This document shows, in pieces, positions 18,501-28,294 of a DNA stretch of 64,000 bases. Below the pieces are notes generated by a model. It saw nothing but the letters and a program-made list of their open reading frames with translations. It was not told the DNA's origin and ran no database searches. A program made the position numbers and the translations under genes. Origin of the DNA: Aeromicrobium phoceense (GTDB taxonomy: Bacteria > Actinomycetota > Actinomycetes > Propionibacteriales > Nocardioidaceae); NCBI RefSeq assembly GCF_013868155.1, contig NZ_JACEOG010000001.1, positions 1,798,001 to 1,862,000 of the forward strand, given 5' to 3'. How positions within the stretch are numbered: the first letter of the stretch is position 1; every line of letters starts with the position of its first letter.

Positions 18501-19807
18501 TGGACCAGCAGCTGTTGCGCACCCTGCGCGAGGAAGTCGCCGCCGCGCTCGCCCGCCAGCGTCGTGAGGACGCGGCCGCCGGCCTGCCCCAGATGTCGTC
18601 CGAGGACGAGCGCCAGTTCGCGCGCGCCATCATCGCGCGCGTCCTGGAGTCCTACGCCCGTCAGGAGATCGCCGCCGGTCGAGCGCCGCTCTCGGGTGCC
18701 GAGGAGGCCGAGCTGGCCGACGGCATCCACGCCGCGCTGTACGGCGTCGGTCGGCTCCAGCCCCTGCTGGACGATCCCGAGGTCGAGAACATCGACATCA
18801 ACGGGTACGACAACGTCTTCGTCGGCTACGCCAACGGCGAGGAGCGCCGCATGCCTCCCGTCGCCGAGAGCGACGACGAGCTCGTCGAGCTCGTGCAGGT
18901 CCTCGGTGCCTACTCGGGCCTGACCAGCCGTCCGTTCGACACCGCCAACCCGCAGCTCGACCTGCGGCTGCCCGACGGCAGCCGCCTGTCGGCGGTCATG
19001 GGCGTCACGCCGCGACCGTCGCTGTCGATCCGTCGCGCGCGACTGGCCCGGGTGTCGCTGGACATGCTCGTGGAGAGCGGCACGATGACGCCCGAGCTCG
19101 CGTCGTTCCTGTCCGCCGCGATCGCCGCGCGCAAGAACATCATGATCGCGGGCGCGACGAACGCCGGAAAGACCACGCTGCTGCGGGCGCTCGCCAACGA
19201 GATCCAGCCCCAGGAGCGCCTCATCACCGTCGAGCGCGCGCTCGAGCTCGGCCTGGGGGAGTTCCCCGACCTGCACCCGAACGTCGTCGCGTTCGAGGAG
19301 CGGCTGCCGAACTCCGAGGGCCAGGGCGCGATCCACATGTCCGAGCTGGTGCGCCGCTCGCTGCGCATGAACCCCAGCCGCGTCATCGTCGGCGAGGTCT
19401 TGGGCGACGAGATCGTCACGATGCTCAACGCGATGAGCCAGGGCAACGACGGGTCCCTGTCCACGATCCACGCGAACTCCTCGCTCGAGGTGTTCAACCG
19501 CATCTGCACCTACGCGATCCAGTCCGCGGAGCGCCTGCCCGCCGACGCCACGATGATGCTGATCGCCGGCGCGATCGACTTCGTCATCTTCGTCGAGCGC
19601 CGCAACGAGTTCCAGAGCGGTGGCGGCCTGCGCCGTGTCATCACGTCGGTGCGTGAGGTCAACGGCGTCGACGGTCGCGTGCTCTCCAGCGAGGTCTTCG
19701 CCGAGGGTCCCGACGGCGTGGCCCACGCGGCCGCGGCGGTCAGCTGCATCGAGGATCTGCAGATGCACGGCTACCGGCCCAACGCCTACGAGGGTCAGGC
19801 GTTCTGA
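18500..19807 (+). CDS. tadA: Flp pilus assembly ATPase TadA/CpaF
   Basis: A 435-residue secretion ATPase of the VirB11/CpaF family that powers pilus assembly from the cytoplasmic face. Motifs are the Walker A GATNAGKTTLLRAL, an Asp/His box region ALELGLGEFPDLHPNV, Walker B PSRVIVGEVLGDE and STIHANSS. The N-terminal 100 residues form the usual helical domain. It is translationally coupled to its neighbours on both sides (TGATG and overlap with tadB at 19807), in the conserved order tadZ-tadA-tadB-tadC. Confidence 0.95.
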   Translation: MDQQLLRTLREEVAAALARQRREDAAAGLPQMSSEDERQFARAIIARVLESYARQEIAAGRAPLSGAEEAELADGIHAALYGVGRLQPLLDDPEVENIDINGYDNVFVGYANGEERRMPPVAESDDELVELVQVLGAYSGLTSRPFDTANPQLDLRLPDGSRLSAVMGVTPRPSLSIRRARLARVSLDMLVESGTMTPELASFLSAAIAARKNIMIAGATNAGKTTLLRALANEIQPQERLITVERALELGLGEFPDLHPNVVAFEERLPNSEGQGAIHMSELVRRSLRMNPSRVIVGEVLGDEIVTMLNAMSQGNDGSLSTIHANSSLEVFNRICTYAIQSAERLPADATMMLIAGAIDFVIFVERRNEFQSGGGLRRVITSVREVNGVDGRVLSSEVFAEGPDGVAHAAAAVSCIEDLQMHGYRPNAYEGQAF

Positions 19808-20661
19808 TGATCTCCCTCGCGCTGATGGTGACGCTCCTCGGCGCCGTGATCGGCGCCGGGATCCTGCTCGTCGTGGTCGGCATGTCCGAGTACGACGAGC
19901 CGGCGCCCCGTCGCCCCGGCGTCTCCCTGCGCGACCGCGTGCAGGGCAGCGCCCGCCGTGCGCTGCTCGGCGGTGCCGCCGGCCTGGTCATCCTGCTGCT
20001 CACCGGGTGGCCCGTCCTGGCGATCTCGGTCGGTGCCCTGGTGTGGTTCGCGCCGATGCTCTTCGGTGGCCTGGCCAGCGAGAAGCGCGCGATGGCCAAG
20101 CTCGAGGGCCTCGCGGCCTGGACCGAGTCCCTGCGCGACACGATCGCCGGCGCGGTCGGCCTCGAGCAGGCCATCCCCGCCACCGCCTACGCGGCGTCGC
20201 CCGCGATCAAGCCCGCCCTGATCCGGCTCACCGACCGGCTGCGCGTGCGCACGTCGCTCTCCACCGCGCTGCAGGGCTTCGCCGACGACATCGACGACCC
20301 CAGCGCCGACCTCATCGTGGCCACCCTGATCCTCAACGCGCGGCTGCGCGGCCCGGGCCTGCGCGAGGTCCTGACCTCGCTGGCCAAGTCGGCCCGCGCC
20401 GACCTCGACATGCGTCGCCGCATCGCGGCCAGCCGCTCCAGCACGCGACGCAGCGTCCAGATCGTCATGGGCATCACGGTCGCGTTCGTGCTGTTCCTGT
20501 CGATCTTCAACCGCAGCTACGTCGAGCCGTACTCGACGCCGATCGGCCAGATCGTGCTGCTCGTCGTGATCGGCCTGTTCGCCGCCGGCTTCATCTGGAT
20601 GCGCCGCCTGTCGGAGTTCGAGACGCCCGAGCGCTTCCTGCTGTCGAAGGAGGCGTCGTGA
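19807..20661 (+). CDS. tadB: Type II secretion F-family membrane protein TadB
   Basis: A 284-residue inner-membrane platform protein. Two N-terminal hydrophobic segments (MISLALMVTLLGAVIGAGILLVV; ALLGGAAGLVILLLTGWPVLAI), a cytoplasmic T2SSF domain (AAWTESLRDTIAGAVGLEQAI...ADLIVATLILNARLRGPGLREVL) and two C-terminal segments are visible. Together with TadC it forms the platform on which TadA acts. The start overlaps the tadA stop by one base. Confidence 0.92.
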   Translation: MISLALMVTLLGAVIGAGILLVVVGMSEYDEPAPRRPGVSLRDRVQGSARRALLGGAAGLVILLLTGWPVLAISVGALVWFAPMLFGGLASEKRAMAKLEGLAAWTESLRDTIAGAVGLEQAIPATAYAASPAIKPALIRLTDRLRVRTSLSTALQGFADDIDDPSADLIVATLILNARLRGPGLREVLTSLAKSARADLDMRRRIAASRSSTRRSVQIVMGITVAFVLFLSIFNRSYVEPYSTPIGQIVLLVVIGLFAAGFIWMRRLSEFETPERFLLSKEAS

Positions 20662-21563
20662 TCCTCATCCTCATCGCCGGGGCCCTCGCCGGTGCCGGTG
20701 TCTGGCTGCTCTTCAGCCGCTCGCCCTCCTTCAGCGCCACCGCCGCGTCCGAGCTGGCACGGCTCGACGTCCAGCGCCGGCGGGGCGGCGTGCGCCCCTC
20801 GCAGGCCTCGCTCGACGAGGACGAGTCGCGCACCCTGCGGTTCGGCACGGCCGCCACGGCCTTCCTGAACGATCGCGGCATCGAGCTACCGGCGAGCATC
20901 CGGTCCGACCTGGCCGTCGTCGACCGCTCGGTCGAGAGCCACCTGGGGTCCACCCTCGTGGCCGCGATCGTCGGCGCCTTCGCGCCCGCCCTCATGCTGT
21001 CGCCGTTCATGATCGCCGGCTGGGTGAGCCCCGTGCTGCCGTTGTGGCTGGCGATCCTGGGCGCGCTCGGCGGTGCCGTGCTCGCCCAGCTGCAGCTGCA
21101 CTCCGAGGCCACCGACCGTCGTCGCGACTTCCGCCACGTCGTCAGTGCGTTCCTCGACCTCGTGTCGATGAACCTCGCCGGCGGCCGCGGTGTCCCCGAG
21201 GCGCTGTCGGCCGCCGCGGGCGTCAGCCAGGGCTGGGGCATGGTCCGCCTGCGCGAGACCATCGAGAACGCCCGGCTCCAGGGCATCACGCCGTGGGCGG
21301 CGCTCGGTCGCCTCGGCGATGACATGAAAGTCGAGGAGCTGCGCGACCTCGCTGCCGCCCTCGCCCTCGTCGCGGAGGACGGTGCCAAGGTGCGCGACTC
21401 GCTCACCGCCCGCGCCTCGTCCATGCGCCAGCGCGAGCTGGCCGACTCCGAGGGTCGCGCCCAGGAGCGCTCCCAGTCCATGCTGGTCGCACAGCTGCTG
21501 CTGGCCGCCGGCTTCCTCGTCTTCCTGATCTACCCGGCGCTCTCTGGCATCGCCGGGCTCTGA
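20658..21563 (+). CDS. tadC: Type II secretion F-family membrane protein TadC
   Basis: A 301-residue second platform protein. An N-terminal membrane segment (LILIAGALAGAGVWLLF), central segments near 95-150 and a C-terminal helix (LLLAAGFLVFLIYPAL) flank a T2SSF domain (VVSAFLDLVSMNLAGGRGVPEALSAAA). The GTG at 20658 is preceded by AAGGAGG and overlaps the tadB stop (GTGA), so the start is well supported. Confidence 0.92.
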   Translation: MILILIAGALAGAGVWLLFSRSPSFSATAASELARLDVQRRRGGVRPSQASLDEDESRTLRFGTAATAFLNDRGIELPASIRSDLAVVDRSVESHLGSTLVAAIVGAFAPALMLSPFMIAGWVSPVLPLWLAILGALGGAVLAQLQLHSEATDRRRDFRHVVSAFLDLVSMNLAGGRGVPEALSAAAGVSQGWGMVRLRETIENARLQGITPWAALGRLGDDMKVEELRDLAAALALVAEDGAKVRDSLTARASSMRQRELADSEGRAQERSQSMLVAQLLLAAGFLVFLIYPALSGIAGL

Positions 21564-21588
21564 AACCACCGCACCGAAGGAGAAGCAC

Positions 21589-21792
21589 ATGTTGAACCCC
21601 GCACTCGGTTACCTCGTCACGATGCTCGGTGGCCGCCTGGACAAGGCGCGTCGCGAAGAGGGCGCGTCCGCCGTCGAATGGGTCGTCATCGCCGCCGTGC
21701 TCGTCACGGTCTGCGGCATCATCGGCGTCATCCTCACCCAGGCGCTCCAGGGCGAGGCCAACGAAATCGGCAACAACATCCAGAACCCCTGA
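21589..21792 (+). CDS. Flp-family pilin, major subunit candidate
   Basis: A 67-residue protein with a short positively charged leader, then EEGASAVEWVVIAAVLVTV. This has the G-A-S-A-x-E pattern of class III (Flp) prepilins, cleaved after Gly with Glu at +5 of the hydrophobic helix. AAGGAG stands eight bases before the ATG, giving the only clearly strong stand-alone Shine-Dalgarno of the operon, which fits a highly made subunit. No TadV prepilin peptidase is in the window, so the processing enzyme must be encoded elsewhere. Confidence 0.88.
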   Translation: MLNPALGYLVTMLGGRLDKARREEGASAVEWVVIAAVLVTVCGIIGVILTQALQGEANEIGNNIQNP

Positions 21793-21796
21793 TCTG

Positions 21797-22186
21797 ATGC
21801 GTTCTCGGGCACGGGACGAGCGGGGGGCCAGCGCGATCGAGCTGGTCCTCTACACGCCCCTGCTCATGATCGCGATGATCATCACGATCCAGTTCGCGCT
21901 GACCTACCTGGCGAAGCAGTCGGCGAGCGCGTCGGCGCGCGAGGCCTCGCGCGTCGCGCGCGTCACCGGCGACGCCGACCAGGGTCGCGCGAAGGGGATC
22001 TCCTCGGCCCAGACCCTGGGCCGCGGTGTCCTGCGCGGTCCGCAGGTCACGGTGGTCCGGGACGGCGACTTCATGCGCGCCACCGTCTCGGGCCGGGCCA
22101 ACCAGCTGCTGCCCTTCATCGGCTCGCCGCGCGTGGAGGAAGTCGCGCGGGGCCGGATCGAGGAGTTCGAGGAGGACGTGCCGTGA
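21797..22186 (+). CDS. TadE-like pseudopilin
   Basis: A 129-residue protein opening RDERGASAIELVLYTPLLMIAMIITIQ, a TadE signature: basic leader, G-A-S-A-I-E processing site and one long membrane helix. The remainder is a small extracytoplasmic domain. TadE-family minor pilins are required for Flp pilus assembly. It starts five bases after the pilin stop codon and overlaps the next gene (GTGA at 22183). Confidence 0.87.
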   Translation: MRSRARDERGASAIELVLYTPLLMIAMIITIQFALTYLAKQSASASAREASRVARVTGDADQGRAKGISSAQTLGRGVLRGPQVTVVRDGDFMRATVSGRANQLLPFIGSPRVEEVARGRIEEFEEDVP

Positions 22187-22599
22187 TCGGCCGGCTGCGA
22201 GAGCGCGAGCGCGGCTCGATGTCCGTCGAGGTCGTGCTGATGGTGCCGATCCTCGTCATGTTCCTCATGCTGGTGCTGGCCGGCGGCCGCTACGTGGCCG
22301 TCCGCGCCGACATCGAGTCGGCGGCGCGCGACGCCGCCCGGGCCGCCTCGTTCGAGCGCAGCCAGTCCGAGGCGTTCTCCGCGGCCTACGCCGCGGCCAA
22401 CGCCAGCGACGTGGACGACCGGTTCTCCGAGTGCGTCGTGTCCGACATCACCGGCTCGTTCGAGGCCGGCGGCGTCGTCGAGGTGTCGGTGCGGTGCCGC
22501 GTCTCGAACAACGGGCTGGGATTCATCGGGCTGAACGGCAGCGACGACTTCGAGGCCAGCAGCAGCGCCCCCATCGACCGCTACCGGAGGTTCGGATGA
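22183..22599 (+). CDS. Second TadE/TadF-like pseudopilin
   Basis: A 138-residue protein starting at a GTG that overlaps the upstream stop. The N-terminus RERERGSMSVEVVLMVPILVMFLMLVL repeats the pseudopilin pattern (G-S-M-S-V-E plus membrane helix). The C-terminal part contains two cysteines (SECVV; VRCRV) that could form a disulfide outside the cell. Position and length suggest a TadF equivalent. Confidence 0.83.
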   Translation: MIGRLRERERGSMSVEVVLMVPILVMFLMLVLAGGRYVAVRADIESAARDAARAASFERSQSEAFSAAYAAANASDVDDRFSECVVSDITGSFEAGGVVEVSVRCRVSNNGLGFIGLNGSDDFEASSSAPIDRYRRFG

Positions 22600-23000
22600 G
22601 CAGGAGAGAGCAGGGCGGCGCCACCATCTTCGTGCTGAGCATGTCGCTCGTGCTGATGCTGTGCGCGGGTCTGGTGGTCGACGGCGGCATGGGCATCAAC
22701 GCCCGGATGCGCGTCGCGGACGACGCCGAGCAGGCGGCCCGTGCCGGCGCCAACGCGGTGAACGTCGACCAGCTGCGCGGCGGTGGATCGCTCGCGGTCG
22801 ACCCGGGCCTCGCCCGGCTGTACGCGCAGGACTTCCTCAGCGCGCGCGGCTACCCCGCCGCCCAGTTCTCCATCACGGTCAACGCCAACACGGTCGCGAT
22901 CGAGGTGCGGGACACCAGCGAGACCACGTTCCTGAAGCTCATCGGCATCAACGAATACCCGGTCACGGCGCGAGCCACCGCGACGGCCGCCACCTCATGA
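22596..23000 (+). CDS. TadG-like protein with Flp pilus N-terminal segment
   Basis: A 134-residue protein with a basic start (MSRREQGGATIFVL), one membrane helix (SMSLVLMLCAGLVVDGGMG) and the motif ADDAEQAARAGANAVNV common in Tad-associated TadG/Rv3654-type proteins. It lacks the large von Willebrand-like domain of full TadG, so it is a short version. ATGA overlap with the preceding gene places it in the same operon. Confidence 0.8.
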   Translation: MSRREQGGATIFVLSMSLVLMLCAGLVVDGGMGINARMRVADDAEQAARAGANAVNVDQLRGGGSLAVDPGLARLYAQDFLSARGYPAAQFSITVNANTVAIEVRDTSETTFLKLIGINEYPVTARATATAATS

Positions 23001-23019
23001 CCTCGACGAGGAGCCACCC

Positions 23020-25674
23020 ATGACTGAACCCACGACCACACCGGACGCGAGCCGGTTCGAGTCGCTCGCGCCCGCCCCGGTGGAGGAGTCCTCCTCCGCT
23101 GCCGCGCGGGCCGGCTCGGCGCTCGCCCTCGTGGCGCTGCTCGTCGGCCTCCCCGTCGCGCTGCTGCTGCTCGGCGGCGCGCCGCCGATCCCCACCGAGC
23201 TGCCGAGCCTGCGCGACCTCGCCCGCCAGCTGAGTCCCGAGGACCTCGTGTCGGTGCTCGTCGGCATCGTGTGGCTGATCTGGCTCGTCTTCGTCGTCTG
23301 TGTCGTCCTCGAGGTCATCGCCACCCGCCGCGGTGGACTGGCCCGCACGGTGCCGTTCGCCGGGCCGCTGCAGCACCTCGCGCGTGCCCTCATCGGCGGC
23401 CTGCTGGTGACCGGCCTGGTGGCCGGCCCGGCGGCGAACGCCTCGGGCCCGTCCGAGTCCGACATCGCGCCCCAGACCGGCGCGGTGGCCACCGCCGTCG
23501 TGGAGGCCGTGACGCCGGCCCCGGAGGAGAAGCCCACCGTCGCCGACAAGATCGAGAACCGCCTCGAGGGCGAGCTCGTCTACACCGTGAAGGCGCCCAA
23601 GGACGGCTACCACGACAACCTCTGGGACATCGCCGAGCGCCACCTGGGCGACGGCTTCCGCTACAAGGAGATCTACGAGCTCAACAAGGACAAGGTCCAG
23701 CTCGACGGCCGCAAGCTCGAGCTCGCCCGCCTGATCCAGCCCGGCTGGCAGCTGGCCATGCCCGGCGACGCCGTCGGCGTCGACCGCATGCCGGTCGAGC
23801 AGGCTCCCGTCACCCCGGCCCCCGCGGGCTCGCAGGGCGGCGGTGGCAGCAGCAGTGCGTCCGGTGCCGGGGGAGTGGAGTCCGACTCCACCGCCCAGGC
23901 TCCCGAGTCCACCGCGTGGTGGATGGGCGCCGGCCTGCTGGCCAGCGGCCTGCTCGCCGCGCTCGCCGTGGCGCGTCGTCGCCGGCCCGGTGGCGAGCCC
24001 GACGAGTCCGCGCGCGAGACCGAGGCCGACCTGCGCCTGGCCGCCGACCACGAGCGCGCCGCGTCGCTGGAGACCGCGCTGCGTCACCTCACCCACGCCT
24101 GCGCGCACGCGGGCGTCGACGTCCCGTCGGCCTACGCCGCGGTCGTCGGCCACGACGAGGTCGTGCTGCACCTCGCGCCCGCCGTTCCCGAGGCGGTCGA
24201 GGGCTGGGAGGCGCTCGAGGACGGTGCCGTCTGGCGCCTCGCCGAGGACCTCGCCACGCTCGAGGCCCCCGAGGACGTCGAGCCCGCCTACCCGTCGCTG
24301 GTCAGCCTGGGCGTCGACACCGAGGGCCGCGACGTCCTCGTCGACCTCGCGTCGTCCGGCGGCCTCATCACGGTGGGCGGCGACCTGCACGTCAGCGCCG
24401 AGGTCATCACGTCCCTGGTCCTGCAGGCCGCGGTCAGCCCGTGGTCGCGCTCGGTCCGGGTCCTGGCCACCGGCCTGCCGGCCGCCGTCGCCTCGGTCGC
24501 CGAGCGGGTCACGCTCGTCCCCGACGTCGAGACCGCGGCGTCCGAGCTCGAGGCCTCCCGCGCCGACGACGTCCTCACCGGGCGCCGTCGCGAGGACGCG
24601 CTCACCCTCCTGGCCGTCGGCACCTCCTCGCCGGGCTTCGCCCTCGAGCGCCTCGCCGGCGTCGCGGGTGCGAACCCCGGCACGGCCGCGATCGCGGTCG
24701 GCGACCACGACGCCGCGCGCTGGCGCCTGCACGTCGACGAGCACGGCACGCTGCACGTCCCGCAGCTCGGCCTGGCCGTCACTGCCAACCGCATCGGCTC
24801 GCACCACGCCGAGTCCGTGGCCGCGCTGTTCGCGTCGGCCGGCCTCACCACTCGCCCGGGTGACGACAGCGACCGCGTCGCGGTCAGCCTCCCGCGCCGC
24901 GACGCCGACGACGCGGCGTGGCTCACCGCCACCAGCCGGGTCGGCATCCTCGGCTCCGTGATCGTCGACGGCCCGGGCGAGCAGGCCGAGCGTCGCGCCA
25001 CCGTGCTCACCGAGATCATCGCCTTCCTGGCGCTGCACCCCGAGGGCGTCCACCCGACCGTGCTGGCCGGCGCCGTGTGGCCGCTCGGCGTCACGCCCGA
25101 GGTGCGCGACGCCAACATCGAGCGCGCTCGCGTGTGGCTCGGCTCCGACCGCGAGGGGCACCACCGCGTGCGCGAGAGCCTTGACGGCCGACTGTCCCTG
25201 GGCCCCGACGTCGTGTGCGACTGGGACGCGTTCCGCCACCTCGTGATCGCGAGCCGCCGGGCCGAGTTCCCGCGCGACGAGATCGACCTGCTGCGCCGGG
25301 CGCTCAAGCTCGTGCGTGGTCCGGCCTTCGAGGACGCTCCGCGCGGCCGCTACGCCTGGTCGGCCACGCTCGGCCTGTCGCGCACCGTCGGTGAGCTCGT
25401 GATCGACGCGGCGCTGCGCCTGGCGACCCTGCTGCAGGACGGCCGCGACCCGGCCGGCTCGGCGGCTGCGGCCGGCGCGATCCTGCGGATCTACCCGACG
25501 CACGAGCAGGCCTGGCGGATCATCCTGCGCGCCCGTCACGAGACCGGCGGCACCGCCGGCGTCGCCGCCGCGGTCGAGCAGCTGCTCGTCGCCCTCGACG
25601 GGGAGCCCATGGATCACACCACCGCCACGCTCGTCGACGAGCTACTGCCCCAGGGCGGGTCGCAGGTCTCCTGA
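23020..25674 (+). CDS. Membrane protein with LysM and C-terminal SARP/BTAD-type domain
   Basis: An 884-residue protein ending the tad operon. Residues 31-53, 77-100 and 121-140 are membrane helices. A LysM domain follows at about 186-250 (VYTVKAPKDGYHDNLWDIAERH...IQPGWQLAMPGD), then a Gly/Ser linker, a fourth helix (300-318) and an RRRR stop-transfer. With the N-terminus inside, LysM would lie outside and the last 560 residues in the cytoplasm. From about 646 the sequence resembles an OmpR-type HTH (VLAGAVWPLGVTPEVRDANI) plus BTAD helices, as in SARP regulators. It may couple wall binding to transcription (inference). It starts 19 bases after the TadG-like gene. Confidence 0.8.
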   Translation: MTEPTTTPDASRFESLAPAPVEESSSAAARAGSALALVALLVGLPVALLLLGGAPPIPTELPSLRDLARQLSPEDLVSVLVGIVWLIWLVFVVCVVLEVIATRRGGLARTVPFAGPLQHLARALIGGLLVTGLVAGPAANASGPSESDIAPQTGAVATAVVEAVTPAPEEKPTVADKIENRLEGELVYTVKAPKDGYHDNLWDIAERHLGDGFRYKEIYELNKDKVQLDGRKLELARLIQPGWQLAMPGDAVGVDRMPVEQAPVTPAPAGSQGGGGSSSASGAGGVESDSTAQAPESTAWWMGAGLLASGLLAALAVARRRRPGGEPDESARETEADLRLAADHERAASLETALRHLTHACAHAGVDVPSAYAAVVGHDEVVLHLAPAVPEAVEGWEALEDGAVWRLAEDLATLEAPEDVEPAYPSLVSLGVDTEGRDVLVDLASSGGLITVGGDLHVSAEVITSLVLQAAVSPWSRSVRVLATGLPAAVASVAERVTLVPDVETAASELEASRADDVLTGRRREDALTLLAVGTSSPGFALERLAGVAGANPGTAAIAVGDHDAARWRLHVDEHGTLHVPQLGLAVTANRIGSHHAESVAALFASAGLTTRPGDDSDRVAVSLPRRDADDAAWLTATSRVGILGSVIVDGPGEQAERRATVLTEIIAFLALHPEGVHPTVLAGAVWPLGVTPEVRDANIERARVWLGSDREGHHRVRESLDGRLSLGPDVVCDWDAFRHLVIASRRAEFPRDEIDLLRRALKLVRGPAFEDAPRGRYAWSATLGLSRTVGELVIDAALRLATLLQDGRDPAGSAAAAGAILRIYPTHEQAWRIILRARHETGGTAGVAAAVEQLLVALDGEPMDHTTATLVDELLPQGGSQVS

Positions 25675-25685
25675 CGCGCGTCGGG

Positions 25686-25894
25686 GTGGTCTCGATACGG
25701 CCGGCTCGTTCCTCGCCGTGCCACTCGACCACCGGCCGGTGATCGAGTAGCTCGTGAGCGCAGCGAGCGGCGTATCGAGATCAGTCGCGCGAGGGCGTGG
25801 TCTCGATACGGCCGGCTCGTTCCTCGCCGAGCCACTCGACCACCGGCCGGTGATCGAGTAGCTCGCGAGCGCAGCGAGCGGCGTATCGAGATCA
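25686..25894. repeat. Two tandem 98-base copies of the intergenic repeat family, locus 2
   Basis: Copies at 25686-25783 and 25797-25894, separated by 13 bases, differ at only a few positions. Each runs GTGGTCTCGATACGGCCGG, then CTCGTTCCTCGCC, CACTCGACCACCGGCCGG, then the core GAGCGCAGCGAGCGGCG and TATCGAGATCA. The ends are inverted repeats of each other, so each copy folds on itself. They fill the gap between the tad operon and iscS; nothing else was seen there apart from the iscS -10. Confidence 0.9.
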
Positions 25895-25955
25895 CGCAGG
25901 CCCCGACCCCGACGGCCCGGGGCGGCTCTCGTGCGGCCCCATTACGCTGGAGACG

Positions 25956-27164
25956 ATGACCACGACCCCCGATCGCGTCTACCTCGACCACGCGGCCACC
26001 ACCACGATGTGGCCCGAGGCCGTCGAGGTGATGCACGACGAGCTGCAGCGCACCGGCAACCCGTCGAGCCTGCACGAGGCCGGCCGCCGCGCCCGCCGCG
26101 TCGTGGAGGAGTCGCGCGAGTCGATCGCCGAGCGCCTGGGCGCCCGGCCGAGCGAGGTCGTGTTCTGCTCGGGCGGCACCGAGGCCAACAACCTCGCGAT
26201 CAAGGGTCTCTACTGGTCGCGTCGCTCGGCCGATCCGCGCCGCGACCGCGTCGTCTTCAGCTCGATCGAGCACCACGCCCTGCTCGACCCCGTCACGTGG
26301 CTCGCCGCGCACGAGGGCGCCCGCATCGACGTCACGCCCGTCGACCGCCAGGGCCGCGTGCGCATCGACGCGCTGCGCGAGTCCATCGAGTCGAGTCCCG
26401 AGGACGTCACGGCGATCACCACGATGTGGGCCAACAACGAGATGGGCACGATCCAGCCCGTCGCCGAGGTCGTCGAGATCGCGCGCCAGTACGGCATCCC
26501 GGTGCACTCCGACGCCGTCCAGGCCGCGGGCTACCTGCCGCTCGACTTCGCCGCCACCGACCTCGACGCCATGACCGTCACGGCGCACAAGCTCGGCGGC
26601 CCCGTCGGCGTCGGTGCGCTGGTGATCCGGCGCGAGGTCGAGGCGACGCCGCTGCTGCACGGTGGTGGCCAGGAGCGCGACCTGCGCTCGGGCACGGTGG
26701 GCGTGGCGCTCATCGCCGGCTTCGCCACCGCCCTCGAGCTCACGGTGCAGCGCCAGGCCGAGAACGCGGCCCGCATCGAGGCACTGCGCACGCGGCTGGT
26801 CGAGGGGATCGCCCGCGTCGTCCCCGAGGCCGTCGTCAACGGCGACCCGCTGCCCGGGCCCGCACACCGCCTGCCGAACATCGCCCACGTGACGTTCCCC
26901 GGCTGCGAGGGCGACGCCCTGCTGATGCTGCTCGACGCGCAGGGCATCGAGGTCTCCACGGGCTCGGCGTGCCAGGCGGGCGTGCCGCAGCCCAGCCACG
27001 TGCTGCTCGCCATGGGCTTCGACGACGCCGCCGCCCGCGGCTCGCTGCGCTTCAGCCTGGGACACACGTCCACCGAGGCCGACGTCGATCGCCTGATCGA
27101 GGTGCTGCCGGCCGTGCACGAGCGGGCGCGCACCGCCGGACTCGTCCGGAGCCGCACCCGATGA
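25956..27164 (+). CDS. iscS: Cysteine desulfurase (IscS/NifS family)
   Basis: A 402-residue class V aminotransferase-fold PLP enzyme that releases sulfur from cysteine. It begins [15 protein letters not shown], carries the PLP lysine in [25 protein letters not shown] for PLP phosphate binding, and the active-site cysteine loop [17 protein letters not shown]. It overlaps mnmA (ATGA), which places sulfur delivery beside tRNA thiolation, as in mycobacteria. TACGCT at 25943-25948, seven bases before the ATG, is a likely -10 for a leaderless mRNA. Confidence 0.95.
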   Translation: MTTTPDRVYLDHAATTTMWPEAVEVMHDELQRTGNPSSLHEAGRRARRVVEESRESIAERLGARPSEVVFCSGGTEANNLAIKGLYWSRRSADPRRDRVVFSSIEHHALLDPVTWLAAHEGARIDVTPVDRQGRVRIDALRESIESSPEDVTAITTMWANNEMGTIQPVAEVVEIARQYGIPVHSDAVQAAGYLPLDFAATDLDAMTVTAHKLGGPVGVGALVIRREVEATPLLHGGGQERDLRSGTVGVALIAGFATALELTVQRQAENAARIEALRTRLVEGIARVVPEAVVNGDPLPGPAHRLPNIAHVTFPGCEGDALLMLLDAQGIEVSTGSACQAGVPQPSHVLLAMGFDDAAARGSLRFSLGHTSTEADVDRLIEVLPAVHERARTAGLVRSRTR

Positions 27165-28258
27165 GGCTCATCGCCGCGATGTCCGGCGGCGTCGACTCGG
27201 CCGTGGCGGCCGCACGCGCCGTCGACGCGGGCCACGACGTCACGGGTGTGCACCTCGCGCTGAGTCGCAACCCGAAGTCCTACCGCACCGGTGCCCGCGG
27301 CTGCTGCTCGATCGAGGACGCCGGCGACGCCCGCCGGGCCGCCGACGCCATCGGGATCCCGTTCTTCGTGTGGGACATGAGCGACGAGTTCGCCGACGAG
27401 GTCGTGGACGACTTCATCGCCGAGTACACCGCCGGTCGCACGCCCAACCCGTGCTTGCGCTGCAACGAGAAGATCAAGTTCGCCGCCGTGCTCGAACGCG
27501 CCGTCGCGCTGGGCTTCGACGGCGTGGTCACCGGACACTACGCGCGCCTCGTGACCTCCGATGGCACCGCTGGCGAGGTCGTGGAGCTGCACCGCGCGGT
27601 CGACCACGGCAAGGACCAGTCCTACGTGCTCGGCGTCCTCACGCAGGACCAGCTCGCCCGCTCGGTCTTCCCGCTCGGCGACGACCCGAAGTCCCTCGTG
27701 CGCGAGGAGGCTGCCCGACGCGGGCTTCAGGTGGCGAACAAGCCCGACAGCCACGACATCTGCTTCATCTCCGACGGTGACAACGCCGGCTGGCTCGCCG
27801 ACAAGCTCGGCCCGAAGCCCGGACCGATCGTGGACGAGACGGGCGCGGAGGTCGGTGCGCACGACGGCGCCTACGCGTTCACGATCGGCCAGCGCAAGGG
27901 ACTGCGGCTCGGTGTCCCGGCAGCCGACGGCAAGCCGCGCTTCGTGCTCGACATCGAGCCCGTGTCCGGCACCGTCACGGTTGGGCCGCGCGAACACCTC
28001 GCGATCGACGCGATCGAGGGGATCAAGCCGCTGTGGTGCGACGAGCCGCCCGTCGGCCCGCTGGCGTGCACCGTGCAGCTGCGCGCCCACGGCGACGAGC
28101 ACCGGGCCACGGTCACGGTGGACGGCGACGTCGTCCGCGTCGAGCTGGCCGACCCGGCCACGGGCATCGCCCCGGGTCAGGCCTGCGTGATCTACGAGGG
28201 CACCCGCGTCGTCGGCTCCGCCACGATCGCGCGCACCAGCCGCACCGTCGCCGCCTGA
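27161..28258 (+). CDS. mnmA: tRNA 2-thiouridylase MnmA
   Basis: A 365-residue PP-loop enzyme that thiolates U34 of Lys, Glu and Gln tRNAs. The PP-loop [14 protein letters not shown] is at the N-terminus. The catalytic cysteine in [12 protein letters not shown] and the second cysteine in SHDICFIS are present, as is GHYARL. Sulfur is expected to come from the IscS product of the overlapping upstream gene. The length matches the actinobacterial orthologues. Confidence 0.96.
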   Translation: MRLIAAMSGGVDSAVAAARAVDAGHDVTGVHLALSRNPKSYRTGARGCCSIEDAGDARRAADAIGIPFFVWDMSDEFADEVVDDFIAEYTAGRTPNPCLRCNEKIKFAAVLERAVALGFDGVVTGHYARLVTSDGTAGEVVELHRAVDHGKDQSYVLGVLTQDQLARSVFPLGDDPKSLVREEAARRGLQVANKPDSHDICFISDGDNAGWLADKLGPKPGPIVDETGAEVGAHDGAYAFTIGQRKGLRLGVPAADGKPRFVLDIEPVSGTVTVGPREHLAIDAIEGIKPLWCDEPPVGPLACTVQLRAHGDEHRATVTVDGDVVRVELADPATGIAPGQACVIYEGTRVVGSATIARTSRTVAA

Positions 28259-28294
28259 GGGAATCCGCGCGGTCCCGGCGACGTTGACCCGAGC

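Noticed and set aside
25686-25894. CRISPR-like tandem repeats
   Set aside because: Only two copies of 98 bases with a 13-base gap, self-complementary along their length, no spacers and no cas genes.
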